Shown piece by piece: positions 20,071-30,531 of a stretch of DNA of 43,206 nucleotides. The DNA is from Heterotrichella gracilis. Taxonomy: Eukaryota; Sar; Xanthophyceae; Tribonematales; Xanthonemataceae. The notes under the pieces are model-generated. The model was not told where the DNA came from. It made no database searches and saw only the letters and a program-made list of their open reading frames with translations. Position 1 is the stretch's first letter. Every line of letters begins with the position of its first letter. The stretch lies in NCBI GenBank assembly GCA_032358255.1, contig JAULBX010026807.1:1-43206 (forward strand), read 5' to 3'. The translations under genes and the position numbers were made by a program.

Positions 20071-23000
20071 TCAGCCCTTGAACTGCTGCATGAGGATGCA
20101 CGAGTTGTGGCCGCCAAATCCAAACGAGTTTGACAGCGCCACGTCAAGCTCCATGTGGTGCGGGGTGGCGCCCACCAGCACACTGGCGTCCACACTGTCC
20201 TCCAGGTTGTCGATGTTGATGTTGGGATGCAAGGTGCCTGCGCCATATACAAGAGTTGTGAGTGACTCGATGCGGCTGGTTGCTGCAACACTTGCAGGTG
20301 CTGCACATTGTGTGGTGTGGTTCCCAACAACTTGCTATTGCATGGAGAACCAGCTTTACTGCCAATAAGCTACTGCGTTTCTTGATTTTACTGAAGCTCT
20401 CCTTGTACCAAGCAACGCAATGTATTAATGATTGCCTTACAAATCCTTCTGTTAAATCCCCATAGAAAATAATGGCATTTATATGAAGTTGCCAGACAAA
20501 GGAAGACGCCTGCATCACCTTGCCAGTGCATGCACATGATGCCATTTGCAAATGCCCAACCCGCTCATCTACTCCCATCCTTCCCCCACCACCGCACCGC
20601 CTCGACCCCCTCCCCTCCGCCCCCACCCACCTGTCTTGAGGGCCTGCACCGTCACGATGGCCTCCACCGCCCCTGCTGCCCCCAGCAGGTGCCCGATCAT
20701 GCTCTTGGTGCTGTTCATGCGCAGCTCCGGGTGGGAGAGCACTGAGCGGATGGCGGCATACTCAACCACGTCGCCCGCGGGAGTGGAGGTTGCGTGCGCA
20801 TTCACGTAGTTCACCTGCAGTATGGCATGGTGCTGATGCGGCTAGTGTATGGTGGATACGCAATCTAGTTATTTGAACCTTCCATATATGCGGCCGAATG
20901 CATCCACATGCCCCGCAGGACCCTCCACTACTTACGCTGGTTTGTAAGACTACATGTATTGATATTCTCAAATTGCCATGTTTCATTACTGCAAATCCCT
21001 ACATGCCCCTGCATATCCCACATATGTGATCTCAGATGTCTCCCCTTACCCTGCTAGGGTCCACCCCTGTGTTGGCCAGCGCGGTGTTGATGCAGTGGGC
21101 CACACCCCGCCCTTCCGGGTGCGGCTCCGTCATGTGGTGTGCGTCACATGTCATGGCGCCACCCAGGAACTCGGCTAGGATTGGCGCCCCACGTGCTCGC
21201 GCATGCTCCAGCTCCTCCAGCACCAGCACACCTGCACAGGAGGCGCGTGGTGATGTCAAGACGGCGTGCTGACCAAGTGCACGGGATAATTCCAAGGCTG
21301 CCAGCAGTTACAGTACCAGCGATGACAGATTGCTCTAGGTTTGTTCTTAGTTTTATTATGTGTTACTATTATGTGTTATTAATATTTATATATTATATAT
21401 CTATATATACATAGGTCATGTTTTTTTTTTAGTATGGGGATGGATTTGTTTTGGTATAAGGGTCTTAAATGGATTTTTTTGGGTATAAGCCCCCAAAATA
21501 AGTTTGATTTGGTATAAGCACTGCACCAAAGGACAAGCTTGGTATATAAACCAATATTTTTGGTATAAGCCCAAAATTGCTATAAGGTTACAACTAAACG
21601 TAATCCCTGCCCAGCATTAAAAGACCCTAACCATTTGGAACGACAAAAAGCCTTCAGTGGTCAATTAGCCAGGAAAATTCACTACAAAACCCTGCAAGAC
21701 ACTCTAAATAACCCTAACCCGCAGGCAGTAATCCTACAAGGGTTTATCTGCGAGGAAAAATCACTACTGAATCCTGCAGGGCACTCTAAATATTCCTAGA
21801 CCCGCCTGCAGGCAAATACCGTAACCACGGTGACATAGAAACCCTACAAGGGCTTTATAGGGTTCATTCCTGACCAGACAACGCGCTGAGTAGGGTTTAT
21901 GTTGAGTTGGCCATGTCCTAAAGTTAGGGTTCTGAAACCACATACCCAAATTGGCCTTATTTGTGGCCCTATACCACAACTGATCCTTCAAGGTGGGGCT
22001 ATACTAGTATAGACCCTATCTGCACCCTTATACCAAAACAAACCCACTTGGCACCACTAAACTAAAACAAAACCAACCGCATACCAAAATTATATTATTA
22101 CCATATATAAAGGTAGTAAGCGAGATTATATAATTGAGCGTTTTCCCTCTTCTCCCTGCAATACAAAACAGCTATAATCGTCCCGGCTGAGCAGATGGGA
22201 CCATGCAACCTCCTTCCCAAACTATGACTCAACATCCAACTGTTTGCAGTCTCGATCTAGCTGTTCATTACTTATCCTTCCAGCCGTAAATTTGGAAAGT
22301 AGTAGCAGAAAATATTTGCGGACTCTGAAGGACAGCACTAGCCAAGGGCCTGCCCACTGATACCTAGTACCCAAAAGGCGCAAAACACACTCCACACCGC
22401 TGCCAGCGTGCGCACCTGCCCCCTCCCCCATGACGAACCCGTCGCGGCCTTTATCCCAGGGCCTGGATGCCGCCGTGGGGTCCTCATTGCGCTTGGACAG
22501 CGCTTTGCAGGCGCTGAATCCAGACATGCCGCTAGGGCTCACCGCAGCGTCCGACCCACCCGCCAGCATCAGATCGGCGTCGCCCCGGCGGATGTGGTCC
22601 GCGGCACTGTGCAGAGCGGGAATAAGATTCAACTTGCGATTTGTTGAACACGATTTGCCGTGTATGGCGTCATGTTTGGGGCGCAGGAGGTGAGTCTGAG
22701 TGTGCATTGCACAAACTCAGATGTAGTGAGGGGTCTACATCTGCAGGTAGACCCTCCGGCATCTGGCCGCTCTTACAGTGGGCAAATGGGGTGATAAGCA
22801 TCGATTGGATCATTTGCAGACTGCAGTGTTTTATTGTGTAGACGCTTGTGTGAGGACTCTTGAAAAGCATGCCCAAGAGCAATGGTGCCGCCGTCATGGT
22901 GTGCACAAGAGCCTCATTTCGAAATTGATCAATTCAAACCTAGCCCTAAACCTAGATGGCTGCAGTCATTCATCCCCACCCCATGCAGTCCGTTTTTCAC

Positions 23001-25446
23001 CCCACACCCTCTCCAACCACCCTCCCCGTCCCTCACCTAAGTAGGCAGTAGTTGCCTGTTGCGCACGCAGTTGAGATGGCGTAGTTTGGCCCCATGAAGC
23101 CAAGGTCCATGGCCAGCAGGGCGCCCCCCATGTTGCTGATGGCGAATGGGATGCAGAAGGGGTTCATCTTGCGGTACCCCTGGGGCAGGGGGGCGCATGT
23201 TGTGGTCACACACCAGAAACAGGTGGCAATCGCCAGGGTGTGCGGCAGGGTTGCAGTGGCGCATCAAGTGTCAGGTTCCTACTCAGTCATTTTGTGTGTT
23301 CCTTGGAAAAGGCAGAGATGGGCAGTTGCGGTACCCAACCATTAGGATTTATGACAATCGCTGCCTGTTGGGCGCTGCAGTGGTGTAGTGGACTGGGGCA
23401 GCCCTAGGCAGCGCTCTCAAGTGCATGTGTGATACCAGTGTGGCAGGTTGCCTCACACACATGCCCAATCCCAGCAACAAATGGTCAAATCGTAACACAT
23501 GAGGGGGATCTGCCACTACAGTTGTTGGTTGTGACGTCACTGGGGCATGTGCATGCATAGAAAAGGGTGTTGCTGCACTCTTACCTGTTGCGTGAGCGCC
23601 TCTATGGCTGTGGAGAATGTGGTCATGCCGCCCATGGCTGACCCCACCAGGATACCGCATCGCCCTGGATCCAGATCCTGAAGCGCAGGGGTATCCCATG
23701 CCACTCCAGCATCTTCAAGAGCCTGCAATGGAATTGTGTTGGGTGTGTAATTGGCCATACCCCAAGCCCTAATGAATGTGCACTTATGGTGAAATGGTAT
23801 GGATAATCCATAATTAATTTCATAATACCCATGTTACTTACATGTCTATTCTAAATTTCACATTAAATAGCATAATTTGATTTGATAGATTGTGTGCCAA
23901 TGCACCTAGCCCTAGGTTCACGTCGTACCCAGCATGCATGCTGCTGGAATGACTGTTGCCGGTACTGTACCTTGCGGTGTGTTAACGGCACTGAGACTAA
24001 CACAGCTGTGGTCATCACCCTGGCCCAACCCTACCCGTGACCACCAACTGCGTCATTTCTTGTGACCAAGCATCCCTGTTGAATGTAACCTGCCCATGGG
24101 CTGCTGCACTCCCGTGTGCAGTGTGCAGGATAACTCGTAACCCCCACGACACCGCTGCAACTGTTCCGCATGCCACCACAGGTGCACCCTACATAGGCAC
24201 GACTCCTCAGCACCATTTCACCGCGCACCTTCTTGCCCGCCACAATGATGTACTTTATGTAGCTGTCCAGCCGCCGCTCCATCTTCTTGTTGATGTAGCC
24301 CTCGCCGCTGAAGCCCTTTATTTGACCTGGATGTGCACATCGGACTCAGCACAGGTGCTCTTCAGCTCACGGGCTCTCCTGTGACTGGCCATGTTGAGCA
24401 ATTGCAAGCGGCCGTATTGGCTACTTTGCAAGCGCCATTATCAGTGTTTGAACCAGTAGCTGGCATGAGGCACGGCAAGGTCATTTCCATGACCTGCTCC
24501 CTGTGTGCATTGTTCACACCCCTCACACAACATAATCGACAGCCACTGACACCCCCACCCTCCACCTCTCCCACCCCATTTCCCTCCTGCCCCTGCTGCA
24601 CCCACCTGCAAACCTTGTAGGGTACTCCCCTGTGTCAAAGCCCTCGATCTCGCTCACCCCGCTCGCCCCCTGCAGCAGGTTGTCATAGAAGGTGTCCACA
24701 GCGGTGCCCAGGCTGGACACCACCCCCATACCAGTGATCACCACCCGCCGCTCACTGCCGTTGTGGTGGTTGCGCGCAGCGGCTGTGGTGATGGTGTGGC
24801 GCTGCACACGCGACACAACATGGGAATCATGTCCATGGTCAGCGCAGGTTGCAGGTCAAGCAGGCAGTGGTAGCTTTCTTAATTCTGTCGACAGCCATTT
24901 GGCAGGTGGGCGGTATAGCTAGGGTGGTGGCCATGCAACTGCTTGAAGCAAGTCAGGTTGCAGCAAGCCAGGTTTCCCTGTGGTGGGTGGCAGATGAACC
25001 AATGTCCCTTGCAACTCTTTCGCTTGTGGGAGTTCATGCTGGCATGTGATAATTTTTCAACGGTGCATCTGTGACGTGGGTGGGCACAAAGTCCGGCTAT
25101 GGACGCCCTGACCACTAATCAGGACGTGTTTTGCAAAATCCTAGATCTGGGCATGTCGGACCTTTCTAGCCTGACGAGTGCGCCCCACCAGGAAGACCCT
25201 GGGTGTGCCATTGGTTGCTGCAGACACAGTAAAGGGTTAGATGGCCATATCAGAAGCTACTTGGGCGTGTTGCACAGTGCATGCCAGGATGACAGGCCAG
25301 ACAGGTAGCATGCATAGCTCACATCAAGGGCAGATCACCAACGCCGGCAATGCAGACCCACCTTCGCGGCTTTTGGTGACTAGTTCCCCGGCAGTATGTG
25401 ATCTCTTGGCACCTGTTAGGTCTGCGCGTACGGTTGGCAGCGCCAT
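20071..25446 (-). CDS. Plastid 3-oxoacyl-ACP synthase (KAS I/II type), 9 exons
   Basis: Exons: 25446-25362, 24782-24606, 24326-24229, 23722-23585, 23179-23037, 22606-22416, 21231-21050, 20814-20631, 20237-20071. The product is 454 aa. It is a condensing enzyme that adds malonyl-ACP carbons to acyl-ACP in plastid fatty-acid synthesis. Seen: RRVVITGMG at the fold start, [17 protein letters not shown] with nucleophile Cys205, [25 protein letters not shown] (His345), KSMIGH (Lys375, His380) and the gating loop NSFGFGGHN. All catalytic residues are present. The segments [14 protein letters not shown] and [12 protein letters not shown] look closer to plant KAS II than KAS I, so the I/II subtype is left open. 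Exon 1 ([12 protein letters not shown], a short candidate transit peptide) is inferred from a good AAG/GTGGGT donor and phase match. An alternative exon-2 acceptor is at 24801. Confidence 0.92.
21431..22090. mobile_element. Foldback/MITE-like element in KAS intron 6
   Basis: The 1.18-kb intron 22415-21232 contains an AT-rich insert. It is bounded by a perfect 19-bp inverted repeat, TTTGTTTTGGTATAAGGGT (21445-21463) against its complement at 22024-22042. Further GGTATAAG words occur at about 21482, 21511 and 21562, and GCATACCAAAATTA near 22079-22092 extends the right arm. Inside is an imperfect direct duplication of about 81 bp (copies starting near 21671 and 21752). No transposase frame is seen, so it would be non-autonomous. 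The exact ends and target duplication are not resolved. Confidence 0.65.
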
Positions 25447-26546
25447 GATATACAAGCGTTTGGGTTGCACCCACCACGTCGTCACAGGCAATCTTATTGT
25501 CTGGTGCAACCAAATTTTGAGCACACAAGCGAGAACGTTGCCATTGAGAACCACTGCTGTTGGAGGAACCCGCGGTCTGAAAGTGTTCGAACCAACCAAT
25601 GCTTTTGGTCCTGGGCAACCTGGTTACCGTAGAAATACAGGAGACGGTCTAGGCGGTAGCTACGGAATGATCTTATCCCATGTTACGGGGGTGAAACCGG
25701 TTTATCGTGTCCCAAACCTTCCGGTTGCATCCCCAAGTCTGGCCTGTTATTCCTTGAAATGGCCCAGTCATGAGGGAGCCAACCCGGGCTCCTTATACTG
25801 TTTTTTTCCGGGGATCATTTTCTTTTCTTGCGAACCGTTGTTTTTGCATGTGAGCGCGCATTGCTCTGCACACCTCCGCTGCAGGGATGCTGCCCCTGTC
25901 CCAGCGTGTAGTCTATGGCTTTCTGAGCCGCGACGGGTACATTATTATTCTCATTCTAATGAAATGGCCCAACGTTCAAGTGCATCCGACAGCGCATAGA
26001 TGGTTGGGTCACTGCAGTAACACGCCTCCCTGTACGGTGAATCATACTTATTGTGTCACTATTGACCAAGAGCAAGACCTGCTCTGTCGGCCCCACCCAT
26101 CGCCCACATACGCTTTTCACACGCATTGCGCTGCACACCCCCGTGCCACTGCCTCTTCATAGAACACTCACACCAGCACGGCAGGCCGTTGGGAGGTATG
26201 GCGCTACAGTGGGCCGTGCCAGTGGTGGGCGAGCAGTCCAGGTGAAGGGTGCACCAAATGCGGCTCGCCATGCGGTAACAGCAGTACAGCCTGGGTCTTT
26301 GCCACCGCTACCTCGGTTGCAAGGCATTGACTGTAATGTTAATAGGCATTGCGGGTGCAACCTTCTTCCGGCGGGGTACCTAGTGAGACACGCACCAACA
26401 ACCCCTGCCCCACACCACCTCAGCTTGAAACACCCACCCACCTCAGCCAACAAACCCCAACCCACATCAAACACCACACCCACAGCCACACCAGTTTCAG
26501 CTGCTTCAACCCCAGCCACACCCTTACTACCACACCTAGCAGAACA
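25447..26546. promoter_or_regulatory. Divergent intergenic region, KAS / SULP2
   Basis: 1.1 kb between the proposed KAS start and the SULP2 start. It should hold both promoters. If KAS exon 1 is wrong, it may also contain the true KAS first exon. No recognisable coding sequence or clear TATA box. The stretch before SULP2 (26400-26530) is C/A-rich with repeated CCACACC/CCCACA words, as in a leader. Confidence 0.45.
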
Positions 26547-29431
26547 ATGCAGCGCACTTCACTTTCCGCCGCGTCACCCTCGCAGCCATCACCCCTGGGG
26601 CATCGCCCAGGACGGTGGGGGGTGCACAGCCGCAGCCACACGCCACCACCAGCACGGCGCCTAGCGGGGCTGCCGCATGGGAGGGTGGGGGTGCTAGCCC
26701 CCACCGCGGCACCATGCACCGCCACCTGCCCGCCCGCACTACGGCGCCTCAGGCCGCAGTTGTGGGGGGCGCGGGTGCGCCGGGGAGGGGCGATATGTTC
26801 AGGGGGCGGGGGAGGGGGGCTGGGCAAGGGGGGTGGCCGGGGGGAAGAGGTGCGTGCACCCGCAAATGCACATGCACTATGTCACCTTCCCCACCCACAA
26901 ACACATCTGTTGCACACCATGCGCACTGCGCCTGAATTGTGGAGCATGCTGGTGAGAATAGCGTATCACCTGTTGCGCCAGCAGGGCTGTATGAACCCCT
27001 GTGTTGAATATGCAAGGTATGAGCTAGCCACTACACAGAACATATACCACACGGGCCATCCCCAACCAGTCCAGCCTCTCCTGCGTCACTTAACTATATG
27101 TCCCATTCAAAAGCACCACAACCAATGCAATTCCCCTGCATTCTGAAACTCCCCCCACTCATTCAACCCGCAGGTTGACACCCCTGGCAAGATGGCCCTG
27201 GTGGTCATCGCGTTTGCCTGGACTGGGCTGGTGCTGGTGGTGCCCACCATCAACGTATTTGTGCAGGTAAGCCAAAAAACCTTGGAAAACCCTAGGCCCC
27301 TGTGGATGGTGTGCTGCTGCTGGCGAGGCCTTGGCTTAATGACCCCAAACGATAGTTATACCCAGCATGAAGGGGTAGGATGTAGGAAGGTTTTAGAGGC
27401 CGGCCATGCGTGTCATGGCAACAGTGGGGCTGTTGGTTTACCATGCTGGTACATCCCTCTTGGTAGCCCAGGCCTGACTTGCTGGTGGGTAGCTGCAAAA
27501 CGTGACTGTTATGCCACACCCTTGGTCTGCATGGCACTTGCAGGAGTGAGACTCTTTTGGAAGTGGGGTAGAGTTGCTAGTTTGGATGCCCCATCATGCA
27601 ACCAAATCTGTGGTTATGCAGGCCTTTTCCAAAGGCGTGGGCCCTTTCATTGAGCACCTGACAGAGCCCGACTTCCTACATGCGGTAAGTGTGACAAAAT
27701 CATAAACCATGGACAGGGCCAAGCAAAAAAAAACAACAGTTCATGGGTGCCAGATGTTGCTTTTTATTTCCGCGTTTAGTCATGTACTTGGCACGCCTGG
27801 GTTGCCACCATCAGTCAAATGAGGCTCAGTGCTTTGACAAGCCTAGGCCCAGGCTTTTGAAGTGAACGAGATGACTTAGCACTGCTGGCCATAAAGTTGG
27901 GAGGCACAACCTTACCTCGTAAGTACGGGGATGTCAGTCTCGATTGGGAAAATGTGCTTATTTTGCTATTGATTACATGCATCTTGTGCTGCCGATAGAA
28001 CAGGACTGTAATGAACACCGCCATTAACTAGCCACCATTCTGCCTCCCTGTTTCCAAGGTGCAACTGACGTAATCCCTGCAGGTTACCGCGTCCAATTCA
28101 ATGCCCGTGCCACTGCAATCTCCCATTTCAATCCCCCTTCTCGCCAGGTATCCCTGACACTGTCCCTGGCAGCCATCGCAGTACCTATCAACACCATGTT
28201 TGGGGTGGCAGCGGGGATTGGGATCGCCCGCAACGACTTCCCCGGTAAAGTTTTTGTGATCTCCATGCTTGATCTGCCCTTCTCCATCTCCCCAGTGGTG
28301 ACTGGGCTCATGCTGACGCTGCTCTATGGGCGCAATGGCATTTTTGCCCCCCTCATCGCCGCGACAAACTTCCCGGTGGTGTTTGCGTTCCCAGGTGGGT
28401 TTTGGGGCTCCCTTCTCCTCCACACACGTTGAGAAGTGAGAAGTGGATCTGGTCCCTTTGCATTCCAGCTTTGCATACATGCTACACATGTGGTGCAGCC
28501 TGTGCAAGGCCGGCTGCCCTTCTAGCTGCACCCACCTCATTCACGGCCCTTGTCCAACAACCCCACACCCTCCCTCACAAATCCCACCCCACGCCCACAC
28601 GCACCGCATCGATTGGTACCTCACCCCCTCTCACCCCAGCCGCCCATCCCCCCTTGCAGGCATGGCCCTGGCCACCCTGTTTGTGACCCTCCCCTTTGTG
28701 GTGCGCGAGCTCATCCCTGTGATTGAGTCGCTGGACACCGCCGAGGAGGAGGCCGCGCGCACTATGGGCGCAAACGAGCTGGAGGTGTTCTGGAACGTCA
28801 CGCTGCCAAACATCCGCTGGGGCCTGATGTACGGCGTGATCTTGACCAATGCGGTGGGTTTGATGGGGGTGGTTGGGGCTTAGGGGGGGGTTGCCCAATG
28901 GGATGCATGGATATGTGCCCCAATATCTACCTGGGCGGATGGGTGGCGTGGTGGTGAGCAATGGGTTGGCATGCGGGTGTCGATGTGCCGCTAAGGAAGG
29001 GACTGCTGCCGAGACGTGGGTGGAGGTACTGGCCAATGCGGTGACTGTGGATGCGGATGGGTGGTGGTGGAGGTGTGGTTACTAGCCACCACAGTCCATG
29101 AATGGGTGAGGGGCCGGGAGCGCTGCACACATGCCTTGTCGCTACATTGAACCATGCAATCCAACACCTCCTGATCAGAACCCTAAGGAACCCCTCCCCC
29201 TCCCCCGCGCAGCGCGCCATGGGCGAGTTTGGCGCTGTGTCCGTCATCTCCGGCAACATCATCGGCCAGACCCAGACGCTGACCCTGTACGTGGAGAGCG
29301 CATACAAGGAGTACAACACGGAGGGGGCGTTCAGCGCAGCGGTGCTGCTGTCCTTCCTGGCGCTGTCAACGCTGTTCTTCAAGGCAAAGCTGGAGGAGAT
29401 TGCAGAGGGGGAGACGCGGTCGGAAGGGTAG
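26547..29431 (+). CDS. SULP2: Chloroplast sulfate permease subunit, CysW/SulP2 type, 6 exons
   Basis: Exons: 26547-26849, 27174-27266, 27622-27684, 28148-28394, 28660-28853, 29213-29431. The product is 372 aa. It is an inner-envelope permease of the ABC sulfate importer, working with a CysT-type permease, the CysA ATPase and a sulfate-binding protein. Exon 1 gives about 101 residues rich in Arg, Ser, Ala, Pro and later Gly without acidic residues until its end, as expected for a transit peptide. The mature part follows bacterial CysW closely: [35 protein letters not shown], the EAA loop (EAA 266-268, then Gly and [11 protein letters not shown]) that docks the ATPase, [16 protein letters not shown] and a C-terminal helix. 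Several hydrophobic segments fit 5-6 transmembrane helices. The NARAMGEFG junction (28853/29213) confirms splicing. CysW rather than CysT is chosen from AFSKG and VRELIPV. Confidence 0.93.
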
Positions 29432-29998
29432 CGGGCCAGCCCTTGGTGTGCCTGCAGGCCAGGCTGAGCGTTTGCGTCAATCCGTTGGGTAGGGCAAATC
29501 AACACCACAGGGCTCTACCCTGTTTTCTTCCTAGCTAACAAGAAATAAACCAGGAACTTCAAGTAGACTGTACATGCTGAACTGCGTGCTATGGTCACCA
29601 GGGTGGACAGTGACTACAGCTTGCCCCGGCACCAGGCCCTGGGCCAGCTGGCTGCACTTTGAAGGTGGACACCAGACTTGCAGTATATTGAGCATAGTTT
29701 GGAATTCCTTATACATGTACTTTGGTCTTAAACTCGTAATTAGTCTAAGTTGCTCTTCAAGACCTAGTACCAAGGTTTTAGGAGCCCTGGCTCAGAGCCA
29801 GGGTTTGAGTCTGAGGTTCACAGCGTCACGTCATGCGCATGACGTCGACTCGGCATCGTGAGACGTCAAAAAATGGCATTTAATGGCATCGCGTTGAAAC
29901 CATGAGATTGGCAAGCCTTGCTGGCCACCAGCACTGCGGCAGTGCTATCCACTGCCAAACCATGACTCGTGGTGATTTCGAAAGATCAGATCTCAGAT

Positions 29999-30016
29999 GG
30001 TTTCAGATCTGAAACC
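29999..30016. repeat. Perfect 18-bp palindrome GGTTTCAGATCTGAAACC
   Basis: Perfectly self-complementary, preceded by GATCAGATCTCAGAT and followed by GATCGATCAGAGCTGATCATC. The whole 29985-30055 stretch is rich in GATC/AGATCT words. Confidence 0.85.
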
Positions 30017-30075
30017 TGGTTGGTCCATTCGATCGATCAGAGCTGATCATCTGAAAATTTCATTCTGCAGTCGAG

Positions 30076-30080
30076 TTACA
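30076..30080 (-). terminator. Candidate UGUAA polyadenylation signal of the GT31 gene
   Basis: Minus-strand TGTAA about 450 nt past the stop at 30532. Weak, pentamer only. Confidence 0.3.
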
Positions 30081-30156
30081 ATTGTTTATATCAATCATTG
30101 TAGTATCCTGCCAGCCTGAGGCCAGTCATGACATGTTGCACCAGCAAGTTGCCATC

Positions 30157-30202
30157 AAGAAAGAAAGGGGACGCACAAAGGCGTAGTTTAGGGGCCACTG
30201 GC
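30157..30202. repeat. 46-bp dispersed repeat, copy 1
   Basis: AAGAAAGAAAGGGGACGCAC and its continuation to CCACTGGC matches 43146-43191 with one mismatch (T/G at 30189). The flanks differ. This copy has a short GAAA run where copy 2 has seven units. Confidence 0.85.
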
Positions 30203-30237
30203 ATAGTATGATCTTGCTATAATAGTGCAATAAATAT

Positions 30238-30242
30238 TGTAA
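30238..30242 (+). terminator. Candidate UGUAA polyadenylation signal of SULP2
   Basis: The nearest plus-strand TGTAA I find after the SULP2 stop, at about 800 nt, in AT-rich sequence. Weak. Confidence 0.2.
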
Positions 30243-30531
30243 AATGCAACATGACTGATTCAGAAGGAGATTATTAACATCCTTTAATAAAAGGTATGAA
30301 CAGTCCAATTGGCCCAGGCCAAATATGATTTATTGCCTAAATCCTGATCTTGACTATGTTGACGGATAAAATTCTTGGCATTCAACTTGAAAACTGCAGT
30401 GGGCAAAACCAGCCGGGTGACAGTGACTGGAGTAAACTGTTACTAATAGGGGGACACAGACGCAAGCCACAGGGCTCACACCAAGGCGACTTCAGGTCAC
30501 GAGAAAACATGATACCTCTGGAACACGCTGC

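Larger units (their letters stand above)
29432..30531. other. Convergent intergenic region, SULP2 / glycosyltransferase
   Basis: 1.1 kb with no gene recognised. It holds SULP2 3' UTR, a GACGTC-rich patch (29830-29870), a perfect 18-bp palindrome at 29999-30016, a 46-bp dispersed repeat at 30157-30202, and an AT-rich stretch at 30205-30340. Confidence 0.5.

Noticed and set aside
21700..21720. Telomere-like CCCTAA words
   Set aside because: Only isolated copies (CCCTAACCC) within the intronic element, with no tandem array.
24782..24816. KAS start at GTG 24816 or acceptor at 24801
   Set aside because: The frame upstream meets a stop without an ATG, and no upstream exon in the needed phase was found for 24801, whereas exon 25446-25362 joins in phase at 24782.
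25241..25999. 252-residue plus-strand frame between KAS and SULP2
   Set aside because: No recognisable domain, and it overlaps the proposed KAS first exon on the other strand. Probably chance.
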